64,000 nucleotides of DNA, from the NCBI RefSeq assembly GCF_021491375.1, contig NZ_JAKEVY010000002.1:186001-250000 (forward strand), written 5' to 3'. A model generated the notes under the pieces. The model was not told the origin of the DNA and made no database searches. It worked only from the letters and a program-made list of their open reading frames with translations. A program made the position numbers and the translations under genes. How positions within the stretch are numbered: position 1 is the first letter of the stretch; every line of letters starts with the position of its first letter. This DNA is from Flavihumibacter fluminis. Its GTDB lineage: Bacteria > Bacteroidota > Bacteroidia > Chitinophagales > Chitinophagaceae. Positions 7,480 through 17,116 of the stretch are shown in pieces.

Positions 7480-8487
7480 ATGGAAAATGGAAAAAAAGGG
7501 ATTGTAATGAGTGGAATCCGGAGCACTGGATTCCTGCACCTGGGTAATTATTTTGGCGCCATCCGCAACTATGTAAGGATGCAGGAAGAATATAGCTGTT
7601 ACTTTATGGTGGCAGACCTGCATAGTCTGACTACCCATCCGGATACAAAAGAACTTAAGCCCAATGTCCATAGAGTGCTGGCAGAGAACATCGCCTGCGG
7701 ACTCGATCCCGAAAAAGTTGCCCTCTATTGCCAGAGCCATGTCTATGAAACAGCTGAACTCTACCTGTTGCTCAATATGCTGGCTTATAAAGGAGAGCTG
7801 GAAAAAACTACTACGTTTAAAGATAAGGTTCGCCAACATCCTGAGAATGTAAATGCGGGATTGCTTACCTACCCGGTGTTGCAGGCTGCTGATATCCTCC
7901 TGCATCGCGCCAGCCTGGTTCCGGTTGGAAAAGACCAGGAACAACACCTGGAAATGAGCCGGAATTTTGCCAACCGGTTCAACCATCGCTATGGGGAAGT
8001 TTTCCCTGAACCCTTTGCCTTTAACTTTGGTGAAGCGTTGATTAAAGTACCCAGTCTGGATGGTACCGGCAAAATGAGTAAGAGCGAGAATCAATATGCG
8101 ACCATCTTTCTGTCGGATACGGATGACCTCATCCGAAAGAAGATCATGAAGGCTAAAACGGATGCGGGGCCCAGTGCACCCAATATGCCGATGCCAGATT
8201 ATATCGAGAATATTTTCCTGCTGATGAAGCTGGTGAGCGCTCCCGATACCATTCAGAAATTTGAAGAAGATTATAACAAGGCTGCTATCCGCTATGGCGA
8301 TATGAAAAAACAACTGGCTGAGGATATGATCCAGTTTGTGGCGCCAATCCGCGAAAAAGCTGAAAGCATCCGGCAGGATCAGGCTTACCTCAAGCGCATT
8401 ATGGAAATGGGTGCTGAAAAGGCCCGCATCAGCGCAGCTGCTACAATGGAAAAAGTAAGAGAGGCAATCGGACTGAAATACTATTAA
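7480..8487 (+). CDS. trpS: Tryptophanyl-tRNA synthetase
   Basis: This 335-residue class I synthetase charges tRNA-Trp. The HIGH-type signature appears as HLGNYFGA (about residues 21-28) and the KMSKS loop as GTGKMSKSEN near residues 195-204. The central DLHSLT and the QAADILLHRASLVPVGKDQEQHLE region, which forms the active-site helix, are both present. Length fits bacterial TrpRS (about 330-340). The ATG start begins MENGKKGIVMSGIRSTG. It is divergent from gatC and is followed after 43 bases by the deoxynucleoside kinase gene, so the two may share a transcript ending at the terminator near 9200. Confidence 0.96.
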   Translation: MENGKKGIVMSGIRSTGFLHLGNYFGAIRNYVRMQEEYSCYFMVADLHSLTTHPDTKELKPNVHRVLAENIACGLDPEKVALYCQSHVYETAELYLLLNMLAYKGELEKTTTFKDKVRQHPENVNAGLLTYPVLQAADILLHRASLVPVGKDQEQHLEMSRNFANRFNHRYGEVFPEPFAFNFGEALIKVPSLDGTGKMSKSENQYATIFLSDTDDLIRKKIMKAKTDAGPSAPNMPMPDYIENIFLLMKLVSAPDTIQKFEEDYNKAAIRYGDMKKQLAEDMIQFVAPIREKAESIRQDQAYLKRIMEMGAEKARISAAATMEKVREAIGLKYY

Positions 8488-8530
8488 TTTCCTATATTGA
8501 ACACCCTGGTAAAGATCCAGGAAACATTTT

Positions 8531-9166
8531 ATGGCGAAAGGAAAAAAACCAAAACATATTGCTGTAGCAGGAAATATCGGTGCCGGTAAAACCACGCTGA
8601 CAGAGCTTTTGAGTAAGCACTATAAATGGATTCCACAGTTTGAAGATGTGGATCATAATCCCTACCTGAACGATTTCTATGAAGACATGCCGCGATGGAG
8701 TTTCAATCTTCAGATCTACTTCCTGAATAGCAGGATCAATCAGATCCTTGAAATTCATCGCGGAACGGAAACAGTTGTGCAGGATCGTACCATTTATGAA
8801 GACGCACATATTTTCGCGCCCAACCTGCACGAAATGCAGTTGATGAGCAAGCGTGATTTTGAAAACTATTTCCAGTTTTTCCAAACACTGAAATCAATGG
8901 TGCAACCACCCGATCTGCTGATTTACCTGCAGGCTTCGGTTCCTACACTGGTTGGACAAATTCAAAAAAGAGGAAGAGAATACGAAGAGAATATTCGCCT
9001 GGATTACCTCAAGCGCCTCAATGATTTTTATAACAAATGGATTGAAGGGTATAAGGAAGGTCCGCTTCTGGTGATTGATGTCGACAAGAATAAATTTGCA
9101 GAAAAGGAAGAAGATCTTGGTGAAATCATTACCAAGGTAGATGCCCAGTTGTACGGGTTGTTTTAA
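8531..9166 (+). CDS. Deoxynucleoside kinase
   Basis: This 211-residue kinase of the deoxyguanosine/deoxyadenosine kinase family phosphorylates deoxynucleosides for nucleotide salvage. The P-loop GNIGAGKTTL is at residues 15-24. The catalytic/substrate-binding DRTIYEDAHIFA segment, which matches the DR(S/T) motif of the family, lies near residues 84-95, and the lid-region Arg-rich stretch KRGREYEENI appears near 150. Substrate specificity cannot be told from the sequence alone. It probably follows trpS in the same transcript and is ended by a strong hairpin 20 bases after the stop. Confidence 0.92.
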   Translation: MAKGKKPKHIAVAGNIGAGKTTLTELLSKHYKWIPQFEDVDHNPYLNDFYEDMPRWSFNLQIYFLNSRINQILEIHRGTETVVQDRTIYEDAHIFAPNLHEMQLMSKRDFENYFQFFQTLKSMVQPPDLLIYLQASVPTLVGQIQKRGREYEENIRLDYLKRLNDFYNKWIEGYKEGPLLVIDVDKNKFAEKEEDLGEIITKVDAQLYGLF

Positions 9167-9186
9167 GCTGCCCTATTGTATTGAAG

Positions 9187-9216
9187 ACCGCCTGATTGTA
9201 ACAGGCGGTTTTTTTA
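9187..9216 (+). terminator. Rho-independent terminator
   Basis: Stem ACCGCCTG / CAGGCGGT with loop ATTGTAA followed by seven T. It ends the trpS-kinase transcript. Confidence 0.9.
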
Positions 9217-9383
9217 TGTCCTGAATCACGCTTTCAAATAGGGTTAAAACACCCTTCCACAGGAATTAGCTTACGTGTACTTTAGTACAGGAAGTGAAAC
9301 GGCGCTGTAGGGAAGATTATACATGATGCCTGTTGCTGGCCGGCAACCAAAGAAATGTATATCATAGTTTAAAAAAGTGCAGT

Positions 9384-10745
9384 ATGAGAAAAGTGGAGAG
9401 TATGAATCAGGAGAAAACGGCAGTTCATTATATGCAAGCCTGGGTTCATCGGCTATTGATTCGGAAACGAAAATTGCTTGGATTGTTTATTTGGATTTTT
9501 TTGTTAATCGGTATGTTTCAGGTGTCTTGTAAAAAAACAGATTCCATTATTAGTCCGGAAGCAGGAAAAGAGATCCAGTCAGCGAGGTCATGGTTCATAA
9601 AGGAAGTAGTTCAAAAGGAAAAAGATTTCCTGCAACTAAAAAAATGGACAAATACGAAGGACTCTGTTGCGCGATTGTTTTCAAGGATGACAAAACTGGA
9701 AAAAGCGGTAGAATGGAACCAGGCAAAAAGCTTTTCAGATCAGGGATGGGATTTGGTAATTGCCCCGGTTGAAGAACTGGAAGCCGGATTTGTCAACAAG
9801 AAATTTTTGCGGGGGAGGGCGATTGTTATTTTTACTAATCCGGATGGAGTTCGAGATCTCACAATTGTGGAAGTATTGTTGAAGCCCGGCAGTTCAGTTG
9901 ATCTGATCCGATTGGTACAGGCAGGATTTTTAAACCGGCATCAACTTGCTGCTGAAATTACCGAAAATGTGAATGCCGAATTGTTGTTTTATGATCGTGA
10001 TTATAGGCATGAGACGAGTCGCAGGTTGGTAAACGGAAACTGGGAAGACAGTAAGTATAAACTTCGGATCAAAGTTGGTGCAGCCTCCAAAAGCAGGATG
10101 ATGGCTAGTTTTTCACAGTCTACCAGTTGTTCAACCTGTAGTACCTGGTACCTGGTTGGCTTCTATTACGACCAGCAAACTGGCCAGGTAGATGACTATT
10201 CTATCCTGACCCAATGGGAAGAGTGTACAGCCAAAGACCTGGATCCGTCTTATGGGGATGGTACATCTGAGGATACGAAACAGGCCTGTATAGATGAATG
10301 TGTAGAAGATGCATCGGATCTGAGTTCAGAGGGAAGAGTGGTTGCTGAAACAGTTAGCAGAAGAGAAATTTATTATGACCAGATACGGAAACAAGTATTG
10401 CTGAAATGGAAAGTTTTGCAGGGGCTGACCTGGAGTGTTTACTCTTATGAAAAGGGGATGTTGAGGCTGGTCAGTATGAATCCTACCAAATGGGTTTGGG
10501 AATCCCTTGTCCATGATAGAATGGGGGTGGAAGGGTTTTCGATTGCAGGTACTATTGAAGTTGAAAATGATATCGGTATTCCGAGTTTTACAGCGGGTGC
10601 AAAGAATATTTTGTACGCAGGTATGCAGGTTACTTATACCATGGTTTATACACCGGTTTGCGGTAGCTGCGGAGGGCTTGATAAAGTTATTGGCCCGATT
10701 AAAAAAAGTCATACAGCCAGCGCATTTTGGCCAGCAACTCCTTAA
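9384..10745 (+). CDS. Cys-rich putative lipoprotein, unknown function
   Basis: I do not recognise this 453-residue protein. A basic N-terminus (RLLIRKRK) precedes a hydrophobic stretch (LLGLFIWIFLLIGMFQ) that ends in VSC followed by KKTDS, which resembles a lipoprotein signal although the lipobox is imperfect. The body has charged N-terminal helices (EIQSARSWFIKEVVQKEKD) and then two cysteine clusters: SCSTCSTW near residue 255 and VCGSCGG near residue 435, plus a C-x3-C pair around 310-314. The open frame extends upstream to 9333 from TTG; ATG at 9384 is the first, with others at 9402 and 9432. A lipoprotein gene and an O-antigen-ligase-like gene follow, suggesting one unit. Confidence 0.7.
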   Translation: MRKVESMNQEKTAVHYMQAWVHRLLIRKRKLLGLFIWIFLLIGMFQVSCKKTDSIISPEAGKEIQSARSWFIKEVVQKEKDFLQLKKWTNTKDSVARLFSRMTKLEKAVEWNQAKSFSDQGWDLVIAPVEELEAGFVNKKFLRGRAIVIFTNPDGVRDLTIVEVLLKPGSSVDLIRLVQAGFLNRHQLAAEITENVNAELLFYDRDYRHETSRRLVNGNWEDSKYKLRIKVGAASKSRMMASFSQSTSCSTCSTWYLVGFYYDQQTGQVDDYSILTQWEECTAKDLDPSYGDGTSEDTKQACIDECVEDASDLSSEGRVVAETVSRREIYYDQIRKQVLLKWKVLQGLTWSVYSYEKGMLRLVSMNPTKWVWESLVHDRMGVEGFSIAGTIEVENDIGIPSFTAGAKNILYAGMQVTYTMVYTPVCGSCGGLDKVIGPIKKSHTASAFWPATP

Positions 10746-10799
10746 TTCATCAATATGCTGATTATTAAAACATGTATTGCCACCAGCAGGTTTTCACTT

Positions 10800-11516
10800 A
10801 TGAAACTGCTGGTGTTTTTCTTCCTTCTTTCCGGATGCGCAACAAAACCCAAACGACTAACATCGGTGGATCTGGAACTGCGAGTCCTGTATCCTGTCCT
10901 TATTCCCGGACCATCCGGGTATGAGCCTATAAAGGATACTGTTTTTATTCAGTTCAGGCGAGATACCGTTTTGTATCATATACCGTTTATTGAATTTGAT
11001 ATGGTTGGTTTAGAAGCAAAAAATGAACGAAGAAAATATTACTATTTCATTTACAGAATGGGAAAGGACAGTGGAATTTATATGAAATACCTGGATACTT
11101 CAACCGCCTTTTCAAAAGTAAATGTTGATACCATGTTGGTAAACCGGGCATTTAAAAAAGATATTGATTTATCCGGTTTTCAGTTCATCAATCGGGAAAG
11201 TTGGGGTTCTAATGGAAAGTTTACAGATCAGTATGCTTATCCTGCCAAACAAGAAGATGACCTTGATTCACTTTACCTAAATTATAGCAAGGATTTCATG
11301 AACCTCCCTTTTTCCCTTTCTCCCAAGTTGGATAGTATTCAAAAAGCCAGACTTTATAGGGTTCATGCAATATTTAATGAACAGCAAAATAGCATGGAGA
11401 ACAAACCCTACCCCAAAAGAGAATATATTTTGGAATTTGAAGTGAAAAAGGACATGAATCATCTTATACTGGATAGCGCCATATCTATTTTACGACAAAG
11501 GAACCTGAGCTTTTGA
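10800..11516 (+). CDS. Lipoprotein, unknown function
   Basis: This 238-residue protein starts with a clear lipoprotein signal, MKLLVFFFLLSGC, with lipobox LSGC at residues 10-13 followed by ATKPKR. The frame is open upstream to 10755, but the ATG at 10800 gives the compact signal typical of lipoproteins. The mature part is rich in Tyr, Phe and charged residues with no recognisable domain or metal motif; it may lie in the periplasm or at the outer membrane. It follows the Cys-rich protein after 54 bases and precedes the O-antigen-ligase-like gene, suggesting a shared job that I cannot name. Confidence 0.75.
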   Translation: MKLLVFFFLLSGCATKPKRLTSVDLELRVLYPVLIPGPSGYEPIKDTVFIQFRRDTVLYHIPFIEFDMVGLEAKNERRKYYYFIYRMGKDSGIYMKYLDTSTAFSKVNVDTMLVNRAFKKDIDLSGFQFINRESWGSNGKFTDQYAYPAKQEDDLDSLYLNYSKDFMNLPFSLSPKLDSIQKARLYRVHAIFNEQQNSMENKPYPKREYILEFEVKKDMNHLILDSAISILRQRNLSF

Positions 11517-11543
11517 ATGGAGTAGCTTATTAATGAATGGGAA

Positions 11544-13250
11544 ATGGAATGCAGGAACAGGTTCGAAAATCTACTCATTGCACTGATTGGTATTGTGCTG
11601 CTGATACTGCCTGCTGGTTACCAGCTTCGAATGCAATCGGGAATTTTTCAATTGGATTACTACTTATGGTGGATTGCAGGACTTTTTTGTTGGTTGTATT
11701 TTTTCTGGGCAGGCGCTACGGTTTCGAATAGATTTTTGCTGAGCGTTTTGCCTTTTATTTTATTTCTTTCTATCAGTACGGTTTACTGGAGAGAGGATTC
11801 TAATAGTATCAGCCTCTTCCTTTGTTGTATTACGGGGCTTGGTATTTTTTTATTTCTGATACAGGCGCAATCAAAAATCCAATTTTTAATCTGGGCTGCT
11901 GTTTTTTCGGTTTTGATCCAGGTTGTTTTTGCGTTTCAACAAAGTTTTCGCGGAGACAATACAATTACCGCTCAGTTTTTTAACTCAGGTCATTGGGGCA
12001 ATTTCCTTTCGATGATGCTTCCGGTTATCATTTTACAGTTTAAGCTCTGCCGGGGTAGTTTACTGCTTCAGTTGTTTTATGGAGTTATACTTCTTACAGC
12101 AATAGGATTTCTTCTTTTATCTATGGCAAGAGCTGCTATTATAGGTGGAGTAGTGGGTATCATTTTTTTATTAGCAGGAAAAATAAATGTTTTTTTCAGG
12201 TCATGGATAATTGCCGGTCTGTTACTTCTAATGAGTTATGCAGCCTGGTTAATTCTCTTTACCAAATCAGCTTCCCTGACAGGTAGAATTACTATTTACC
12301 AAGTTTGTGTAGAAATTTGGAAAGATAACTGGCTGATAGGTATTGGCCCTAATCGGTTTGTTGCAATATATAATCATTATCAGGCAGAGTTTCTTCAAAC
12401 TGCCAACTTGCCCATTGAAAGAGAATTGTTGGCTACCAATATGCTGGAGGCGTTTAATTTGCCGCTGCAAATCCTGGTGGAATATGGTTTGGTTGGAGCC
12501 TCCCTGCTGTCTTTGATAGTGGTCCACTGGTGGCGCTTCATAAGGATTCAGGAACCGGCATTTTCTGCCTCTTTTGTTGTTGTACTCACTGCCTCTTTGT
12601 TTTCAAATCCCTTTCATGTTACACCAGTTAGTTTTCTATTGCTGGTATTGCTTGCTGCAGCTTCGAAGCCGGATGAAGTAATAAAACGATGTGCTGTTTC
12701 ATTTGGTAAAACTGTTTCAATACTGCAATTGATATTGGTGTTTCCTTATATATCCGGGCAAATTTTGGGTGAATGGTATTGGAAACGGGCATCGGTGCAG
12801 GCTCTATATGAAGGATTTTCAATTGCACAGCCCAACTATAAGAAAGCGGCAAGGTGGCTTTCTAACCGAGGTGGTTTTCTTTATAATTATGGAGCAGAAG
12901 CTTGTATCGCAGGAGAAGCGGCATTAGCAATTGAACAATTGGAACGTGCTGCACCCAGGCTTGCATCCAACCAGCTTTATATATATCTAGGTGATGTATA
13001 CTCGAAGGCAGGCAAAGTGGAAGAGGCGGAAGCGGCTTACCTAAGAGCGATTGCAATGGTACCTTCAGCTATTTATCCCAGGTATCAGCTAATTCGATTT
13101 TATTACAATAAGGCTGAGTATAAAAAAGCCTGTTTTTGGAGCAGGAAGCTGCTGGAATATCCGGTAAAAATTGCATCCCCGGAGGCTACTCAGTTATTGC
13201 GTGAGGTTCATCAATTAGCTGCTCAAATTAAAGTCTATTGTTCCGGGTAA
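11544..13250 (+). CDS. O-antigen ligase-like membrane protein with TPR tail
   Basis: This 568-residue protein has about ten predicted transmembrane segments (residues 10-400), with a larger periplasmic loop containing GIGPNRFVAIYNHYQAEF (about residues 265-285), typical of the Wzy/WaaL (Wzy_C) superfamily. Members ligate or polymerise glycans on lipid carriers; some Wzy_C-like proteins glycosylate proteins. After the last membrane segment, residues 440-560 form TPR-like helical repeats (YLGDVYSKAGKVEEAEAAYLRAI). No glycan biosynthesis genes are nearby, but two lipoprotein genes precede it by 27 bases or more. Its end overlaps by 16 bases with the convergent DUF922 gene. Confidence 0.8.
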   Translation: MECRNRFENLLIALIGIVLLILPAGYQLRMQSGIFQLDYYLWWIAGLFCWLYFFWAGATVSNRFLLSVLPFILFLSISTVYWREDSNSISLFLCCITGLGIFLFLIQAQSKIQFLIWAAVFSVLIQVVFAFQQSFRGDNTITAQFFNSGHWGNFLSMMLPVIILQFKLCRGSLLLQLFYGVILLTAIGFLLLSMARAAIIGGVVGIIFLLAGKINVFFRSWIIAGLLLLMSYAAWLILFTKSASLTGRITIYQVCVEIWKDNWLIGIGPNRFVAIYNHYQAEFLQTANLPIERELLATNMLEAFNLPLQILVEYGLVGASLLSLIVVHWWRFIRIQEPAFSASFVVVLTASLFSNPFHVTPVSFLLLVLLAAASKPDEVIKRCAVSFGKTVSILQLILVFPYISGQILGEWYWKRASVQALYEGFSIAQPNYKKAARWLSNRGGFLYNYGAEACIAGEAALAIEQLERAAPRLASNQLYIYLGDVYSKAGKVEEAEAAYLRAIAMVPSAIYPRYQLIRFYYNKAEYKKACFWSRKLLEYPVKIASPEATQLLREVHQLAAQIKVYCSG

Positions 13251-13777
13251 TCCGCATAGGCAGCAGTTTCTTTTAATTCCTTTTCTATGCGCTGCGACCA
13301 GCTTTCTTGTCCGGCTGCATTCCTGGAAAAATTGGTTTCCTTATCATACAAATTCTGATAGTCAGCCTGCTCTTGTGTGATGCGCTGATAAATTTCCTGC
13401 ACATCTCTGTCTACTGTCTCCGGCTTGAATTTATAAGCCTTCAATTCCTTGTACAGTTTCCGGGTAAATAGTTGGCTGATATCAAAATGCCCCTGTTCAT
13501 GTGCCAGTATATGATTGGTCTTCACCTTGGTCCAGGATTTATGCGGATAAAACACACAAATCAGATTGAACTGAAGTGATTCATCATTATACCGGTAATT
13601 TATCAGGATCGATGTGCTGGTCAACGCCGCATTGGGAGCTGTTTGTACAGGCGCTGCTTTAAAATCAGACCAGGTCAGTGTTCTCCGGTTCCTCCAGTTG
13701 ATAGAATCTGCATCTTTAGCTTCACTTTCCTTTGCCGGCAGGATCAAAAAAAGATTCATCAAAATTGCCCAAACCAT
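13235..13777 (-). CDS. DUF922-type putative zinc protease
   Basis: This 180-residue secreted protein has a signal peptide (MVWAILMNLFLILPAKESEA) and a central HEQGH motif in HILAHEQGHFDIS, the HExxH zinc-binding signature expected for the DUF922 family of putative Zn-dependent proteases. The segment NRRTLTWSDFKAAP near the N-terminus is also typical of the family. A TTG-initiated extension to 13807 exists, but the ATG at 13775-13777 gives a normal signal peptide. Catalytic activity in the family is largely inferred. The gene converges on the O-antigen-ligase-like gene and overlaps it by 16 bases. Confidence 0.8.
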   Translation of the reverse strand: MVWAILMNLFLILPAKESEAKDADSINWRNRRTLTWSDFKAAPVQTAPNAALTSTSILINYRYNDESLQFNLICVFYPHKSWTKVKTNHILAHEQGHFDISQLFTRKLYKELKAYKFKPETVDRDVQEIYQRITQEQADYQNLYDKETNFSRNAAGQESWSQRIEKELKETAAYADYPEQ

Positions 13778-13844
13778 TTTCCTCAGTGTTTTTCCAAAAT
13801 AACGCAATTTGAAAGCTCTTAGCTTCTAGCAAAGCGTTAAATCT

Positions 13845-13872
13845 AAAAAAAACCGCCCTGGGACCAGGGCGG
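13845..13872 (-). terminator. Terminator of pckA
   Basis: Stem CCGCCCTGG / CCAGGGCGG followed, on the minus strand, by a run of eight T. It lies 30 bases beyond the pckA stop. Confidence 0.88.
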
Positions 13873-13901
13873 ACTGCAAGCAACGTTGAGACCGAAAATT
13901 G

Positions 13902-15512
13902 TTAGAAGCGCAGTTTGGGTCCGGCTGCCAGGATGGAGGCCGGTGTACCTGCTTCGTATTTTTTAAAGTTGTTGATAAATCGTTTCGCCAGTTCCTCTGC
14001 CTTTTCATCATAAGCAGCAGGATCAGCCCAGGTCTTGCGGGGATCCAGCAGCTCGGAAGGTACTCCTGCACAACGAACCGGCATCTTCATACCAAATACC
14101 GGATGCACTACTGTTTCCACAGCATCCAGGCTGCCATCTAAAGCAGCTGAAATCATCGCCCGGGTATAACCCAGCTTGATGCGGTTGCCTATTCCATACG
14201 GACCACCTGTCCAGCCTGTATTCACCATCCACACATTCACTTCTCCGGACCGCAACTTTTCTCCCAGCATCTCTGCATATAAGGCAGGGTGCAGCGGAAT
14301 AAAGGGGGCTCCAAAGCAGGCACTGAAAGTAGCTTTAGGTTCTGTTACGCCTGCTTCTGTTCCGGCTACCTTGGCAGTATAACCAGAAATAAACTGGTAC
14401 ATGGCCTGCTCCGGACTCAGTCGCGATATAGGAGGCAATACCCCATAAGCATCACAGGTCAAAAAGAAAATATTCTTTGGAGCCGGACCAACAGATGGCT
14501 CCAGCGCATTGCTGATATAATCCAGCGGATAGGAAACACGGGTGTTTTCAGTGATCGATCCATCATCAAAATTGATGGTGCGGGTACCAGGATAAAAACG
14601 GGTATTTTCTACCAGTGCACCCGGACGGATAGCACTGAATATCTGGGGTTCTTTCTCCTCACTCAGGTTGATACATTTGGCATAACAGCCTCCCTCAAAA
14701 TTGAAGATGGTGGTATCACTCCAGCCATGTTCATCATCACCAATCAACCGGCGGGCAGGATCTGCACTCAGGGTGGTTTTTCCTGTTCCACTCAGTCCAA
14801 AGAACAACGCAGTATCGCCCTGCTCTCCCATATTCGCAGAGCAATGCATGCTCAGCACATTATGGTCTTTTGGCAGGATAAAATTCAGCACCGTGAAAAT
14901 GCCTTTTTTGGTTTCGCCGGTATAGCCGGTTCCAGCAATCAAAACGGTCTTGTACTTAAAGGAGATGATGGCAGCATTGTGCTGACGGGTGCCGGAAACA
15001 ACCGGATCCAGCTTCAGTCCCGGAGCTGATAAAATCGTCCATTCCGGTTCAAAGTTCTCCAGCTCTTCCTCAGTGGGGCGAATGAACATATTGTAGGCAA
15101 ACAAATTGATCGCCGGATGTTCATTCACCACCCGGATCGCCATGCGGTAGCGCGGATCCGCACAGGCAAATGCATCTCTTACCCAGATCTCCGGACGCTC
15201 ACTCAGATAATCCGTGATCTGCTTTTTGACTGCAAAAAAGTATTCCTCATGTATGGGCAGGTTGAACTCATTCCAGTGAACGGCTCCTTCACTGATCTCA
15301 TCCTGCACAATGAATTTATCTTTTGGACTACGACCTGTAAACTCCCCGGTCTCAATCACCAGTGCACCGGTATCGTTTAATATTCCCTGGTCTAATCGCA
15401 GGGTATCTTCAACTAATTCTTCGGGCTCGGATTGGTAATGCACCTGGTCGCTGAGTTTGAGTCCCATTGAAATCAGCTGATCACCAGGGAAAAAGATGGT
15501 AGGTACTGACAT
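13902..15512 (-). CDS. pckA: Phosphoenolpyruvate carboxykinase (ATP)
   Basis: This 536-residue enzyme converts oxaloacetate and ATP to phosphoenolpyruvate, the entry step of gluconeogenesis. The PEPCK-specific kinase-1a P-loop GLSGTGKTTLSADP is present near residue 240, with the adjoining kinase-2 motif LIGDDEHGW and upstream substrate and metal segments (MFIRPTEEEL; MHCSANMGEQGD). Length fits ATP-type enzymes (about 530-540). A TTG start three codons upstream is possible, but ATG at 15510-15512 (MSVPTIFFPGDQ) is preferred. The upstream 285 bases to the divergent aminopeptidase gene hold no gene and must contain both promoters. Confidence 0.97.
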   Translation of the reverse strand: MSVPTIFFPGDQLISMGLKLSDQVHYQSEPEELVEDTLRLDQGILNDTGALVIETGEFTGRSPKDKFIVQDEISEGAVHWNEFNLPIHEEYFFAVKKQITDYLSERPEIWVRDAFACADPRYRMAIRVVNEHPAINLFAYNMFIRPTEEELENFEPEWTILSAPGLKLDPVVSGTRQHNAAIISFKYKTVLIAGTGYTGETKKGIFTVLNFILPKDHNVLSMHCSANMGEQGDTALFFGLSGTGKTTLSADPARRLIGDDEHGWSDTTIFNFEGGCYAKCINLSEEKEPQIFSAIRPGALVENTRFYPGTRTINFDDGSITENTRVSYPLDYISNALEPSVGPAPKNIFFLTCDAYGVLPPISRLSPEQAMYQFISGYTAKVAGTEAGVTEPKATFSACFGAPFIPLHPALYAEMLGEKLRSGEVNVWMVNTGWTGGPYGIGNRIKLGYTRAMISAALDGSLDAVETVVHPVFGMKMPVRCAGVPSELLDPRKTWADPAAYDEKAEELAKRFINNFKKYEAGTPASILAAGPKLRF

Positions 15513-15797
15513 ATGTAGCAAGCGTTTCTGCGGACAAATCTAAGAGTTGACCCTTAGTTCGCATAACAATGTGTCAGTTGTACGCATATAGTTTTGTTTA
15601 ATGAAAGGGCTCCTCCATTAAATATTATCAAAAACAAAAACGTTTAAATGTTGATTTATTCAAACTAACGACTGTTAGTATTAGAGATTACCTATATTTT
15701 ACAAATTCTGAACAACTCCCCATCTTTAACAGAAAAGCAGAATTTTGGACCCATAAATAAAATCAGGCTTATTTTTAGAGCCCTGAAAATTAAGTAC

Positions 15798-17090
15798 ATG
15801 AAACACCTCCCATTAGATTCCAACATCTTTATACAGAACCGCAAACGCTTTGTCAAAGCTATGGACCCCATGTCCATTGCCATCTTCAACAGCAATGATG
15901 AGCTGCCAACGAATGGAGATGCCCTGTACCCCTTCAAGCAAAACTCCGACCTATACTGGCTGACCGGCATCCAGCAGGAAGATACCATGCTGCTCCTGGC
16001 GCCTTTCCACCCAGACCCTGCTATGCGCGAGGTACTGGTACTGGTTCGTCCGAATGAATTGAAAGAAAAATGGGATGGTCACCGCCTGCGCAAACAGGAG
16101 GCCACTGCCATCTCCGGCATTAAAAGCATTATCTGGCTGGATAGCCTGGATGCGGTGCTGCAACCCATGATACACCTGGCTGATACCATCTACCTGAACA
16201 CCAATGAAAATGATCGCAAGGCCAACCTGGTGCCGGTTCGTGATTATCGGTATGCAGAAGAGATGAAGCGTCGCTATCCCTTGCACAACTACAAGCGTTC
16301 GGCGCGCATCATGAAAGAACTCAGGGCGATTAAAACTCCCCAGGAAATTGCAGTCATTCAACAGGCAATCGACATCACCGAAAAAACCTTCCGCCGCCTG
16401 CTCGGATTCGTGAAGCCCGGTGTGATGGAATATGAAATCGAAGCAGAGATCTACCATGAATTCCTGCGCAACCGATCTGTTGGTCCGGCTTATGGCAGCA
16501 TCATTGCAAGTGGAGATCGTGCCCGCACCCTCCACTATGTAGAGAATAGCCGCGAATGCCTCGACGGTGAACTCCTGCTGATGGATTTCGGTGCTGAATA
16601 TGGTGGATACAATGCAGACCTTACACGCACCATTCCTGTGAATGGTAAATTCACCAAACGTCAGAAAGAAGTGTATAATGCCTGTCTGCATTTGCACAAC
16701 TATGCCAAGTCCATTCTCAAGCCCGGTATCACTGTTTTACAGTATACCGATAAAGTAGGAGAGGAAGCCACCAAACAATTCATCAAGATCGGCCTGCTGA
16801 AAAAAGAAGATGTCAAAAACGAAGACCCTGAAAACCGCGCGTACAGAAAATACCTGTACCATGGTATTTCTCATCACCTTGGTCTTGATGTGCATGATCT
16901 CGGAACCCGCACTGAACCTATTAAAGCAGGGATGGTATTTACCATTGAACCCGGCATCTATATTGAAGAAGAAAAAATGGGAATACGCATTGAAAATAAT
17001 TTCTGGATCACCCGCACCGGGAATAAAGACCTTATGGCCAATATCCCCATCACTGCTGATGATATCGAACGTTTGATGAAATCCAAATAA
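15798..17090 (+). CDS. pepP: Xaa-Pro aminopeptidase (aminopeptidase P)
   Basis: This 430-residue enzyme removes N-terminal residues before proline. The N-terminal half matches the aminopeptidase P N domain (YPFKQNSDLYWLTGIQQED). The C-terminal pita-bread domain carries the two-metal ligands: Asp in LLMDFGAEYGGY and in NADLTRTIPV, His in HGISHHLGLDVHD, and Glu in FTIEPGIYI and GIRIENNF. There is no signal peptide, so it is likely cytosolic. It is the first gene of a probable transcript that continues with pssA, purS and rsmI (26 bases to pssA, then overlapping genes). Confidence 0.94.
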   Translation: MKHLPLDSNIFIQNRKRFVKAMDPMSIAIFNSNDELPTNGDALYPFKQNSDLYWLTGIQQEDTMLLLAPFHPDPAMREVLVLVRPNELKEKWDGHRLRKQEATAISGIKSIIWLDSLDAVLQPMIHLADTIYLNTNENDRKANLVPVRDYRYAEEMKRRYPLHNYKRSARIMKELRAIKTPQEIAVIQQAIDITEKTFRRLLGFVKPGVMEYEIEAEIYHEFLRNRSVGPAYGSIIASGDRARTLHYVENSRECLDGELLLMDFGAEYGGYNADLTRTIPVNGKFTKRQKEVYNACLHLHNYAKSILKPGITVLQYTDKVGEEATKQFIKIGLLKKEDVKNEDPENRAYRKYLYHGISHHLGLDVHDLGTRTEPIKAGMVFTIEPGIYIEEEKMGIRIENNFWITRTGNKDLMANIPITADDIERLMKSK

Positions 17091-17116
17091 ACTAACGCCC
17101 ACCGCTAACCGATAAC

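Noticed and set aside
7423-8595. Long minus-strand frame (390 codons) over trpS
   Set aside because: It is the antisense of a clear tryptophanyl-tRNA synthetase gene and has no start or domain of its own.
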